A stretch of DNA of 64,000 bases from Phyllobacterium myrsinacearum (GTDB lineage Bacteria > Pseudomonadota > Alphaproteobacteria > Rhizobiales > Rhizobiaceae). The first letter of the stretch is position 1, and each line of letters starts with the position of its first letter. Both the position numbers and the translations under genes were made by a program. The notes beneath the pieces were generated by a model that was not told the origin of the DNA, did not search any database, and was given only the letters and a program-made list of their open reading frames with translations. The stretch spans positions 62,001 through 126,000 of the forward strand of contig NZ_PVBT01000001.1 of assembly GCF_002980555.1 (NCBI RefSeq), in the 5' to 3' direction. This document shows, one piece after another, positions 25,985 through 34,549 of the stretch.

Positions 25985-27370
25985 ATGACCGAGACGGTCA
26001 AACTGATCACCCCCATTGACGGCTCCGTCTACGCGGAGCGTCCCGTTGCAACGGACAAGGCCATCGACGCGGCCGTGGAAGCGGCAAGGCAGGCGCAGGC
26101 CGGCTGGTCGCAGACCAGCATCGCTGAACGCGGCCGGCTTTGCCTTGCGGCGCTGGATGCGCTGCTTGCCATGAATGACGCGATCATGCCGGAGATCGCC
26201 TGGCAGATGGGCCGCCCCGTGCGCTATGGCGGGGAAAAGGGCGGCGTGGAGGAACGCACCCGCTACATGGTCGCGATTGCCGAACGGGCGCTTGCGCCTG
26301 TTATCGAAAATGACAAGCCGGGCTTCCGCCGTTACATCCGGCACGTGCCGCTGGGTGTCGTCATGGTCATCGCGCCATGGAACTATCCGTACCTGACCGC
26401 CGTCAACACGATCATCCCGGCGCTGATGGCTGGCAACACCGTCATCCTCAAGCATGCGGCGCAGACGCTGCTTGTCGGCGAGCGTTTCGCCCAGGCTTTT
26501 GCTGCGGCCGGGCTGCCGAAGGGCGTTTTCCAGAACATCGTGCTGAACCATGCCCAGACCGAGAAACTGCTGGGGTCGGGCCTGATCGACCACGTCAACT
26601 TCACCGGCTCGGTCGGTGGCGGCCGCGCCATCGAAAAGGCGGCGGCGGGCACCTTCATGTCGCTCGGGCTGGAGCTTGGCGGCAAGGACCCGGCCTATGT
26701 GCTGCCTGATGTCAATCTCGACCATGCGGTGGCCAATCTGGTCGACGGCGCCTTCTTCAACTCCGGCCAGTGCTGCTGCGGCATCGAGCGCATCTATGTG
26801 CATGCGGATGTCTATGACCGTTTTGTCGACGGCTTTGTCGACCTGACGAAGCAGTATGTGGTCGGCAATCCGCTCGATGCGGCCACCACGATGGGCCCGA
26901 TGGCGCAGACACGCTTTGCCGAACTCATCCGCGAACAGAAGGCGGAAGCCCTGCGCAAGGGCGCCAAGGCGCATGTCAATATGCGCGTTGCCAATGACGC
27001 GGCCGGATCGCCCTATCTTGCGCCCGAAGTGCTGACCGGCGTCGACCACCAGATGAGCGTCATGCGCGAGGAAAGCTTTGGCCCCATTGTCGGCATCATG
27101 AAGGTGCGCAATGACGAGGAAGCCCTCGCGCTGATGAATGACAGCCAGTATGGCTTGACGGCGTCGCTGTGGACCACCGATACGGACCGGGCCGCTGCCA
27201 TTGGCGAGCGGATCGAAACCGGTACGGTGTTCATGAACCGCTGCGATTATATCGATCCGGCGCTGGTGTGGACCGGCGTCAAGGAAACCGGCAAGGGCGC
27301 CGCCATGTCGGCCATCGGTTACGGCAACCTGACCCGTCCCAAATCCTTCCACCTGCGTGAAGCGATCTGA
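25985..27370 (+). CDS. Aldehyde dehydrogenase
   Basis: About 461 residues. Visible marks: IAPWNYP (about 129-135), FTGSVGGGR (about 206-214), general base Glu230 in LELGGKDP and the nucleophile Cys264 in NSGQCCCG. It oxidises an aldehyde to the acid with NAD(P)+. In this operon it may act on the aldehyde produced by the next gene. The ATG at 25985 gives a normal family N terminus; an upstream in-frame extension to 25850 runs through the hairpin and is unlikely. Confidence 0.9.
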   Translation: MTETVKLITPIDGSVYAERPVATDKAIDAAVEAARQAQAGWSQTSIAERGRLCLAALDALLAMNDAIMPEIAWQMGRPVRYGGEKGGVEERTRYMVAIAERALAPVIENDKPGFRRYIRHVPLGVVMVIAPWNYPYLTAVNTIIPALMAGNTVILKHAAQTLLVGERFAQAFAAAGLPKGVFQNIVLNHAQTEKLLGSGLIDHVNFTGSVGGGRAIEKAAAGTFMSLGLELGGKDPAYVLPDVNLDHAVANLVDGAFFNSGQCCCGIERIYVHADVYDRFVDGFVDLTKQYVVGNPLDAATTMGPMAQTRFAELIREQKAEALRKGAKAHVNMRVANDAAGSPYLAPEVLTGVDHQMSVMREESFGPIVGIMKVRNDEEALALMNDSQYGLTASLWTTDTDRAAAIGERIETGTVFMNRCDYIDPALVWTGVKETGKGAAMSAIGYGNLTRPKSFHLREAI

Positions 27371-27387
27371 TTTTCTGAAAGAGACAC

Positions 27388-28557
27388 ATGATGAGCAAGC
27401 TGATCTCCAAATGGAATTACCCGACCACCGTTCGCTTCGGTGCGGGCCGTATCAAGGAACTGCCCGAGGTTCTCGAGGCGACCGGCATCAAGAGGCCGCT
27501 GTTCGTCACCGATCCCGGCCTCGCCAAGCTGCCGGTGGTGGCGAGCACGCTGAAAATCCTCGATGATGCCAAAGTTCCCTACGGCGTTTTCTCCGAGGTG
27601 AAACCCAACCCGGTCGAATCCAACCTCACCGCCGGCATTGCCGTATTCAAGAAGGGCAAGCACGACGGCGTCATCGCCTTTGGCGGCGGCTCGGCGCTCG
27701 ACCTTGGCAAGCTCATCGCCTTCCAGGCGGGCCAGACCCGGCCGGTCTGGGATTTCGAGGATGTGGGCGACTGGTGGACGCGCGCCAACAGCGATGTCAT
27801 CGCGCCGATCATCGCCGTGCCGACCACGGCGGGGACGGGTTCGGAAGTGGGCCGCGCGGGTGTCATCACCAATGAAGAGACCCACACCAAGAAGGTCATC
27901 TTCCATCCAAAACTTCTCCCGGCAATCGTCATCGCCGATCCGGAATTGTCGGTCGGTATGCCCGCCTTCATCACCGCCGGTACCGGCATGGACGCGCTGG
28001 CGCATTGCCTCGAGGCCTATTGTGCGCCGGGCTATCACCCGATGGCCGACGGCATCGCGGTCGAAGGCATCCGGCTTGTGTTCGAAAACCTGCCCAAGGC
28101 CTATGCCAATGGCAAGGACCTGACGGCGCGCGCCCATATGATGAGCGCCGCGGCCATGGGCGCCACCGCCTTCCAGAAGGGCCTCGGCGCGATCCATTCG
28201 CTGTCGCATCCCATCGGCGCGCTGTACGACACCCACCACGGCATGACCAATGCGGTGTTCATGCCCTATGTGCTGGCGTTCAACCGCGATGCGGTGGAAG
28301 AGCGCATTGCGCGGCTGGCCAGCTATATCGGCATCAAGGGCGGGTTCGACGGTTTTGCCAAGGCGATCCTCAAGCTGCGCAAGGAGTTGAAGGTGCCGCA
28401 TGCGCTGCCCGGTCTGATCAAGGATCTGAACATGAGCAAGAAGCAGAAGGAACTGATCGCCGACATGGCGATTGTCGATCCGACCGCCGGCGGCAATCCG
28501 GTCAAACTGACAAAGAAAGCAGCGCTCAAGCTGCTGGACGAAGCGATTGAAGGATAG
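27388..28557 (+). CDS. Iron-containing alcohol dehydrogenase
   Basis: About 389 residues of the group III alcohol dehydrogenase family. FGGGSALDLGK binds the nucleotide. The likely metal ligands sit in AGTGMDALAHCLEAY (Asp and His), IHSLSHPIGALYDTHHG (two His) and nearby. It probably oxidises an alcohol to the aldehyde. A second ATG follows at 27391. Last gene of the operon; a strong terminator follows. Confidence 0.9.
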   Translation: MMSKLISKWNYPTTVRFGAGRIKELPEVLEATGIKRPLFVTDPGLAKLPVVASTLKILDDAKVPYGVFSEVKPNPVESNLTAGIAVFKKGKHDGVIAFGGGSALDLGKLIAFQAGQTRPVWDFEDVGDWWTRANSDVIAPIIAVPTTAGTGSEVGRAGVITNEETHTKKVIFHPKLLPAIVIADPELSVGMPAFITAGTGMDALAHCLEAYCAPGYHPMADGIAVEGIRLVFENLPKAYANGKDLTARAHMMSAAAMGATAFQKGLGAIHSLSHPIGALYDTHHGMTNAVFMPYVLAFNRDAVEERIARLASYIGIKGGFDGFAKAILKLRKELKVPHALPGLIKDLNMSKKQKELIADMAIVDPTAGGNPVKLTKKAALKLLDEAIEG

Positions 28558-28585
28558 GCTCCGGCCCGCTTCAATCGTCAAATTG

Positions 28586-28611
28586 AAAGGCGCTGGAAAC
28601 AGCGCCTTTTT
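28586..28611 (+). terminator. Rho-independent terminator of the gamma-glutamyl operon
   Basis: AAAGGCGCTG (28586-28595) pairs perfectly with CAGCGCCTTT (28600-28609), GAAA tetraloop, followed by more T residues. Confidence 0.94.
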
Positions 28612-28623
28612 GCTGGGCTCTGG

Positions 28624-29013
28624 TCAAGCAGGAATGACGAGTGTCGGGTGATAGCGCCAAAGCTTCGCGTCCGCTGTCAGGAGTGGCATCGCTTCATGCA
28701 GAGCTTGGGCAATCATGATGCGATCAAATGGGTCCGCATGATCCGGGTATTGGGCCAGCGAAGTAAGCGCTAACGTGTGGTCGACACTGATTGGCAGTTC
28801 GGTCATTCCTGTCTGATGAAACGATGATCTGGCCTCAAGCGGGTGAAGAGCCAACTGTCCCTTGCCATGCTTGATCGCGATTTCCCATATGACCGCGCTG
28901 CTGATGAACAACGAATTTTCAGGATCGTCAGCAATATCCTTGATTTTCCGCGAAGCGCTGGGATTGCCCGCAGCAATCCAGATCGCGATGTGCGTATCGA
29001 GCAGGATTTTCAT
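28624..29013 (-). CDS. PIN-domain toxin (VapC-like)
   Basis: 129 residues. The PIN ribonuclease acidic residues fit LLDTHIAIW at the N terminus, the mid-protein SAVIWEIAIKHGKG (Glu) and HADPFDRIMIAQA (Asp residues). It is predicted to cleave RNA when not held by its antitoxin. The start overlaps the antitoxin stop by four bases (ATGA), the usual antitoxin-first arrangement. Confidence 0.9.
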   Translation of the reverse strand: MKILLDTHIAIWIAAGNPSASRKIKDIADDPENSLFISSAVIWEIAIKHGKGQLALHPLEARSSFHQTGMTELPISVDHTLALTSLAQYPDHADPFDRIMIAQALHEAMPLLTADAKLWRYHPTLVIPA

Positions 29014-29279
29014 GGAAAAATGTCTTGCTCGCCACTCGCTGCAAAATCTGCTGCTATCTCGGTATCGCCTGCGTTGAACGCTTCCACCGTTTCAGGAAGG
29101 TTCAAGCCTGCAAGAATATGCTGTGCCGCGCCGAAGCGTTTCGGAGCGCTATAGGGCACAAGTCTGGCAACAGGTTTGCCATTACGCGCCAGAACTATCT
29201 CGTTCTCGCGGCCAGATTCCAAGCCCTCGACCAGACTTGAAAGTTTGGTTTTCGCATCGTGCATATTCACGGTGACCAT
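29010..29279 (-). CDS. Phd/YefM-type antitoxin
   Basis: 89 residues. MVTVNMHDAKTKLSSLVE followed by ARNGKPVARLVP is the standard Phd/YefM DNA-binding fold, with a flexible acidic C terminus for toxin binding. It is expected to neutralise the PIN toxin and repress the pair through the palindrome just upstream. Confidence 0.9.
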   Translation of the reverse strand: MVTVNMHDAKTKLSSLVEGLESGRENEIVLARNGKPVARLVPYSAPKRFGAAQHILAGLNLPETVEAFNAGDTEIAADFAASGEQDIFP

Positions 29280-29288
29280 GACAATATC

Positions 29289-29316
29289 CTATTAGCTAAG
29301 ATAGTCTAGCTAATAG
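29289..29316. promoter_or_regulatory. Palindromic operator of the toxin-antitoxin pair
   Basis: CTATTAGCTA (29289-29298) and TAGCTAATAG (29307-29316) are perfect 10-bp inverted arms around 8 bases. They sit directly upstream of the antitoxin ATG, where an autoregulatory Phd-type repressor would bind. Confidence 0.75.
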
Positions 29317-29347
29317 CATGATTGCCGATTGCAAGCAATACCGGCCT

Positions 29348-30415
29348 TCAATGCTCCAGAACCAGCAGGTCCTTGGCGGCAAGGCTGACCTTGACATCTT
29401 CGCCGGGCACCGGCGGCGGTGCACTTGGATCGTTAAACGTGTCGAAGGACACGGTGTTCTGGCCGAGCGAGGCGCGGATGCGGATGACCGAGCCAAGGAA
29501 ATGCACGCTGTTGATCTTGCCGTCCAGCGTCGTCTCGCGGTTGCCGGTCGCGTCGCCGAGGCTCACGGCCTCCGGGCGCACGGCCAGGGAAATCTTGTCG
29601 CCTGTTTTGTGGCCGTTGAGGCGCTTCAGGCCGATCGAAACATCCTTGCCGTCGACGGTGATGGTGCCGGTGGCCGCATCGCGCACAACCGCATCCAGCG
29701 TGTTGAGCGTGCCGACAAAGGACGCGACGAACCGCGACGAGGGCTGGTTGTAAATCTCGAATGGCGCGCCGACCTGCTCGGCCTTGCCCTCATACATGAC
29801 GACGATGCGGTCGGAAATCGACAGGGCCTCTTCCTGATCGTGGGTGACGAAAATCGTGGTGATGCCAAGCTTGCGCTGGATCGCCCTGATCTCTTCACGC
29901 AGCGACACGCGGATCTTGGCATCGAGCGCTGACAACGGCTCGTCGAGCAGGAGAACCTGCGGCTTGGTGGCAAGGGCGCGGGCAAGCGCCACGCGCTGCT
30001 GCTGGCCGCCGGAGAGCTGGTAGGGGAAACGCTCGGCCAGATGGTCGAGCTTGATCAGCGACAGCATCTCATGCACCGTCGCGTTGATCTCCGCCTGCGG
30101 CTTCTTGGCAACCTTCAGGCCGAAGGCGACATTCTGCGCCACGGTCATGTTGGGGAAAAGCGCATAGGCCTGGAACACCATGCCGATATTGCGCTGGTTG
30201 GGCTTGAGGTTGACGACGTCCTTGCCGCCGATGCTGATCGTGCCCGACGTCGGTGTTTCAAAGCCCGCCACCATGCGCAGCACCGTCGTCTTGCCGCAAC
30301 CGCTGGGGCCGAGGAAGGAGATGAATTCGCCCTTCTCGATGTCCAGATTGAAATCGTGAACGACCGTCGTGGGTCCAAAACTTTTTTTCAAATGGCTGAT
30401 GGTGAGAAATGACAT
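29348..30415 (-). CDS. ABC transporter ATP-binding protein (PotA/FbpC-like)
   Basis: About 355 residues. Walker A GPSGCGKTT, Q-loop GMVFQAYALFPNMTV, signature LSGGQQQRVALARAL, Walker B LLLDEPLSALD and a C-terminal TOBE_2-type regulatory region. Energises the importer made with the next three genes. ATG 30415 is used; 30421 is an in-frame alternative. Last gene of the set on the minus strand. Confidence 0.9.
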   Translation of the reverse strand: MSFLTISHLKKSFGPTTVVHDFNLDIEKGEFISFLGPSGCGKTTVLRMVAGFETPTSGTISIGGKDVVNLKPNQRNIGMVFQAYALFPNMTVAQNVAFGLKVAKKPQAEINATVHEMLSLIKLDHLAERFPYQLSGGQQQRVALARALATKPQVLLLDEPLSALDAKIRVSLREEIRAIQRKLGITTIFVTHDQEEALSISDRIVVMYEGKAEQVGAPFEIYNQPSSRFVASFVGTLNTLDAVVRDAATGTITVDGKDVSIGLKRLNGHKTGDKISLAVRPEAVSLGDATGNRETTLDGKINSVHFLGSVIRIRASLGQNTVSFDTFNDPSAPPPVPGEDVKVSLAAKDLLVLEH

Positions 30416-30430
30416 TGGCAAGGTTCCCGA

Positions 30431-31222
30431 TTATCGCTTGGTTGCAGCGAGGGATTTGTTGAAACGGGTGACGACCTGGATAAGCCCCATACAAACCCAG
30501 GTGATGGCAAAGGCGATGACGGAAAGTGCCGCCGGTTCATAGGCGCGGTTGGCGCCAAGCAGCTGCAGGAACGGCCCGAATGCCGGACGGTTCAGGAGGG
30601 CGGCCATGGTGAATTCGCCGATGACGATGGCGAAGGTCAGGAACGCACCCGACAGCACCGCAATCAGCACATTGGGCAGGATGATGCGTGCCATGATGGT
30701 TATCCGGCTTGCGCCCAGGCTTTCGGCGGCTTCCGTCATGGTGCGGATATCGATGGCGCCAAGGCCGGTATCGACCGCGCGGTACATGTAGGGCAGCGCC
30801 AGGGTCGTGTAGCCGAAGCATAAAAGGATGTTGGTGCCCATGGCCGAACCGGTCAGCGGCAGGATCGATGACGTGTTGTACAGCCTGATATAGCCGAACA
30901 CGATGACAATCGCCGGAATGACCAGCGGCAGCAGCGTGATGAACTCGATGAACGGCCGCCAGCCCGGCAGGCGCAGGCGTACCCAATAGGCGGTGGGAAC
31001 GATGAGCAGCACGCCGACGAAAATGGTGGCGATGGCCATGACGACGGAATAGGCGAACGTCGCCTGGAAGCCGGGATCGCTCAGCACGACCCAATAGGCA
31101 TCAAGCGAATAGACCCCGCGCCGCATGCGCAGCGAAAACTCAAACAGGCCGATCAGCGGCAGGGCGAAATAGAGGATGCCGAAGGCGAGGGCGACCCAGG
31201 ACCAGAAACGGTTTTTCTTCAT
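30431..31222 (-). CDS. ABC transporter permease, PotC-like
   Basis: About 263 residues, six membrane segments and the EAA loop TEAAESLGASRITIMARIILP. It forms half of the importer channel. The start overlaps the stop of the partner permease by four bases (ATGA). Confidence 0.9.
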   Translation of the reverse strand: MKKNRFWSWVALAFGILYFALPLIGLFEFSLRMRRGVYSLDAYWVVLSDPGFQATFAYSVVMAIATIFVGVLLIVPTAYWVRLRLPGWRPFIEFITLLPLVIPAIVIVFGYIRLYNTSSILPLTGSAMGTNILLCFGYTTLALPYMYRAVDTGLGAIDIRTMTEAAESLGASRITIMARIILPNVLIAVLSGAFLTFAIVIGEFTMAALLNRPAFGPFLQLLGANRAYEPAALSVIAFAITWVCMGLIQVVTRFNKSLAATKR

Positions 31223-32124
31223 TTGAGCCACCGTTCACTGCGGGCGCGCATCCAGATGTAGATGCCGTTGGAAATACCGGTGATGACGATCATGCCGAAG
31301 GCCAGGGCATAGCCGAGCTGCGGGTCCTGCAGGACGTCACCGCGAATCTGCGCGTAGAGGACGATCGGCACGATGCTCAGCGATGAGCCGGTCAGCGCAT
31401 AGGCCGTGGCGATGGCACCGAAGGAATTGGCGAAAAGCAGCAGAATGGTGCCAAGCAGGGCCGGCCACAGGATCGGGAAGGCGACCATGCGCCAGTATTG
31501 CGGCCCGGTTGCGCCGAGAATGAGCGCGGCTTCCTTCCATTCCCGCTTCAGCCCGTCCAGCGCCGGTGTGATGATCAGCACCATCAGCGGAATCTGGAAG
31601 TAGAGATAGGTGATGGTCAGGCCCCAGAAACTGAGGAGATTGAAACCGTGGGCGTAGAGATTGAACCCGAAGACGTTGACCAGAAGGTACGTGACGAGGC
31701 CGGTGCGTCCGAGTGTGAACAGAAAGGCGTAGGCAAGCGGAACGCCGGCGAAATTCGAGGCAACGCCCGAGAATGTCATCATCGGTGCGCGGATCCAGCT
31801 CGGCAGGCCGCCCAAAGTGATCGCAGCAGCAATGCTGAAGCCGATGAATGCGCCAAGCAGCGCCGATGTCAGCGAAATCTTGATCGATATCACATATGCA
31901 TCGATGATGGACGGCTGGAACAGGTTGACCAGATTGGCGAAAGTCAGATTGCCCTGCGCATCCTGAAACGCGCCGGCGACGAGATAGATCGTCGGCAAAA
32001 CCAGGAACATTACGGCAAACAGGAAGAACGGCATGACGCCGAGCCAGTCAAGCGACAAGCGCTTGCGCTCCTGGGTGGCGGCAGGTGGGATGGAGGAGGT
32101 GCTTGCTTCTGAAATCGCACTCAT
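31219..32124 (-). CDS. ABC transporter permease, PotB-like
   Basis: About 301 residues with six membrane segments and the EAA loop KEAALILGATGPQYWRMVAFPIL. It forms the other half of the channel. ATG 32124 is preferred; an upstream in-frame ATG at 32154 would add ten polar residues. A hairpin separates it from the binding-protein gene. Confidence 0.9.
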   Translation of the reverse strand: MSAISEASTSSIPPAATQERKRLSLDWLGVMPFFLFAVMFLVLPTIYLVAGAFQDAQGNLTFANLVNLFQPSIIDAYVISIKISLTSALLGAFIGFSIAAAITLGGLPSWIRAPMMTFSGVASNFAGVPLAYAFLFTLGRTGLVTYLLVNVFGFNLYAHGFNLLSFWGLTITYLYFQIPLMVLIITPALDGLKREWKEAALILGATGPQYWRMVAFPILWPALLGTILLLFANSFGAIATAYALTGSSLSIVPIVLYAQIRGDVLQDPQLGYALAFGMIVITGISNGIYIWMRARSERWLK

Positions 32125-32247
32125 GGATTTTGAAGACCGCTTTCTGAGCTGCATTATAGCCGCTGCCGCATCATTTGCGAAGCGAACAAACTGGCCGCCG
32201 GTTCAAGCCGAGGGCGCGCCGGGACGTCCTGTCTCTGAAAAGGGGAA

Positions 32248-32271
32248 TCCCCGCGGATGTTTCCACGGGGA
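32248..32271 (-). other. Stem-loop between binding protein and permease genes
   Basis: A 9-bp stem: on the plus strand TCCCCGCGG (32248-32256) with CCACGGGGA (32263-32271), one G-U pair in the transcript, six-base loop. In the minus-strand transcript it is followed by UUCCCCUUUU. Such loops commonly protect binding-protein mRNA or partially terminate. Confidence 0.65.
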
Positions 32272-32286
32272 CCCGATAGGCAGAGA

Positions 32287-33390
32287 TTACTTGACGTTGG
32301 CGCCGACAACCTTGTCCCAGCCCTTGGTGATGGCTTCCTTGGCGGCAGCCTGTTCATCAAGCGTCGGGAAGAAGGCCTTTTCGTAGGCAGCAGCCGGGGG
32401 CAGCTTGTCGAGGACTTCCTTCGGTACCTTGTTGTTCTTCACCAGATCCTTGAAGCGGGTCGGGTGGCAATAGCCCTTGAGGTAACCGATCTGGCCTTCA
32501 TCGGAATAGATATATTCCATCCAGAGCTTGGCGGCATTGGGATGCGGTGCGTAGGCGCTGATGGCCTGAACATACACACCGGCAAGAACGCCCGATGCGG
32601 GCACAACGACTTCAACCGGCGGGTTGCCCTTGAGTGTGTCGCGGCCGGCAAGCGCATTGTAGTCCCAGTTGATGATGATCGGGGTTGCACCCTGGGCGAG
32701 CGTACCGGATTTGCCGATAACCGGAACGAAATTGCCTGCCTTGTTGAGGTCGGCAAAATACTTCAGGCCGGCTTCAGCGGCAGCGGCACCGGGCTTGGCA
32801 CCGGTCGATGCGCCGGCAGCCTGGACGGCGAGAATCGCCTGGTTGGAAGCGCGCGGATCACCGGCAAGCGCAACGGTATTGGCATATTCCGGCTTGAGCA
32901 GGTCAGCCCAATCCTTCGGAACGTTCTTGACGATGTCGGTGTTCACTTCGAACGACATGACGCCGTAATAGTCGCCATACCAATGGCCGTCGGCATCCTT
33001 CAGTTCGGCCGGGATCGAATCCCAGGTGGAAACCTTGTAAGGCAGTGTCAGGCCGTCTTTCTTGGCATCGGGGCCAAAGGAAAGACCGACGTCGATGACG
33101 TCAGGCGCCTGCGGGCCCTTGTTGTCCTTGTTGGCCTTGATCGCTTCGACTTCGTCCTTCGATCCGGCATCCGGATTGAGTTCGTTGACGGTCAGGCCAT
33201 ACTTTGCCTTGAAGCCGGCAATGATGTCGCCGTAACCACACCAGTCGTGCGGCAATGCGATCGTCGTCAGCGACCCTTCCTTTTTCGCGGCGGCAACCAA
33301 ATCGGCTGGTGCGTCCGCGAACGAAAGCGTGGTGCTTGCGAACAGCAGCGCTGTCGATAGAGAGAGCAAGCGTTTTGAAGAAACAACCAT
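32287..33390 (-). CDS. ABC transporter periplasmic substrate-binding protein
   Basis: 367 residues with an N-terminal signal peptide ending near SFADAPAD. The fold matches the extracellular solute-binding families used by Fe(III), polyamine and 2-aminoethylphosphonate importers. The ligand cannot be decided from the sequence. It is first in the minus-strand operon (binding protein, two permeases, ATPase), and AGGGGTG precedes the ATG. Confidence 0.87.
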   Translation of the reverse strand: MVVSSKRLLSLSTALLFASTTLSFADAPADLVAAAKKEGSLTTIALPHDWCGYGDIIAGFKAKYGLTVNELNPDAGSKDEVEAIKANKDNKGPQAPDVIDVGLSFGPDAKKDGLTLPYKVSTWDSIPAELKDADGHWYGDYYGVMSFEVNTDIVKNVPKDWADLLKPEYANTVALAGDPRASNQAILAVQAAGASTGAKPGAAAAEAGLKYFADLNKAGNFVPVIGKSGTLAQGATPIIINWDYNALAGRDTLKGNPPVEVVVPASGVLAGVYVQAISAYAPHPNAAKLWMEYIYSDEGQIGYLKGYCHPTRFKDLVKNNKVPKEVLDKLPPAAAYEKAFFPTLDEQAAAKEAITKGWDKVVGANVK

Positions 33391-33850
33391 TTTAACACCC
33401 CTGTTTAAGCGACAAACGTCATTGGCTCTTTTTCGACGTTCCTGCCTCCCGATATAGGGCTCTCATGTCAGTTAGATGACAGGCCCGCGAACGTCTTTTC
33501 CTGAGCAGTGGAAAGAAGTGAAACATTTTTTTGGTGGCTTAGCAATTCGCTCGCGCGAGAATTATGACAGTGTCTGGACAGGGCGCGGAATTGCTCCCAT
33601 AACGACAAAAAGATTGGCGTGAGCGTCACTTAGCCGAATAATGAATGTCGCATTTGATTTCCTGCGACATGCTCGTCCACAAGGACCGGCGGGGGCTCGA
33701 AAAATCCGCTTAGCGGACTAACATTATTTTGCAAAAATTCGGGGATCTGCCGCGTCTGGCGGATACCGCGGCACCACCGTTTTCCGGTGGAATCGCGGTG
33801 CTGGATTCGGGTCGCAATTCGGCGCAAATCCTGCTAGAAAACCGGGCATC
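33391..33850. other. Divergent intergenic region with inverted repeats
   Basis: 460 bases with no convincing gene. They hold an 8-bp perfect inverted repeat (ATGTCGCA at 33645-33652, TGCGACAT at 33663-33670), a short hairpin TCCGC/GCGGA around 33707-33719, and CCACCG/CGGTGG around 33774-33790. They presumably include the promoters of the ABC operon and the MOSC gene. Confidence 0.5.
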
Positions 33851-34549
33851 ATGACGATCAAAGATTGTACAATCGCACTGCTGACCGGTGCCCTCGCGCC
33901 GCTCGGCGACAAAAAAATACCGAGCGGGATCGCAAAAAAGCCGGTCAACGGGCGGCTCTGGCTTGGCGAGACCGGTTTTGAGGGGGATGCGCAGGGCGAT
34001 CCCGTGCGCCATGGCGGCATCGAGAAGGCCGTCCACCACTATCCCTACGATCACTATGACAAATGGGTTGCCGATATCGGGGCAATCCCCCTCCTCGAAC
34101 AGGCCGGGGCCTTCGGCGAGAATATATCGACCACCGGGCTTGATGAGACCACGGTGGCACTCGGTGATGTGTTCCAGCTGGGCGGGGCGCGTGTCGAGGT
34201 CTCGCAGGGACGCCAGCCCTGCTGGAAGCTGACCGCACGTTTCGGCGTCGCCGACATGTCCATGCGGGTGCAGAAAACGGGACGGACCGGCTGGTATTAC
34301 CGGGTTCTGCAAAGCGGCTATGTCGCGCCCGGTGACACGCTGGCGCTCATTGACCGGACTTCGCCCGAGTGGACTATCCACCGGCTGTGGCGCACGCTGT
34401 ACGTGGACACCATGAACCTCGATGAATTGGCGCAGATGGCCGCGCTGGAACGGCTTCCCGATGGATGGCGCCGTTATGCCGAGCGCCGTCTGGCCACCGG
34501 CAAGGTCGAGGACTGGTCAAGCCGCCTCAAGGGCGAACAGGCGGGTTAG
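33851..34549 (+). CDS. MOSC-domain protein, YiiM-like
   Basis: 232 residues. The MOSC core (about residues 30-165) has GFEGDAQGDPVRHGGIEKAVHHYP, GAFGENI and the likely Mo-cofactor Cys in SQGRQPCWKL. A C-terminal helical extension (about 170-230) matches the YiiM family, which takes part in molybdenum-cofactor-dependent reduction of N-hydroxylated bases. The stop overlaps the stop of the convergent MFS transporter gene. Confidence 0.88.
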   Translation: MTIKDCTIALLTGALAPLGDKKIPSGIAKKPVNGRLWLGETGFEGDAQGDPVRHGGIEKAVHHYPYDHYDKWVADIGAIPLLEQAGAFGENISTTGLDETTVALGDVFQLGGARVEVSQGRQPCWKLTARFGVADMSMRVQKTGRTGWYYRVLQSGYVAPGDTLALIDRTSPEWTIHRLWRTLYVDTMNLDELAQMAALERLPDGWRRYAERRLATGKVEDWSSRLKGEQAG

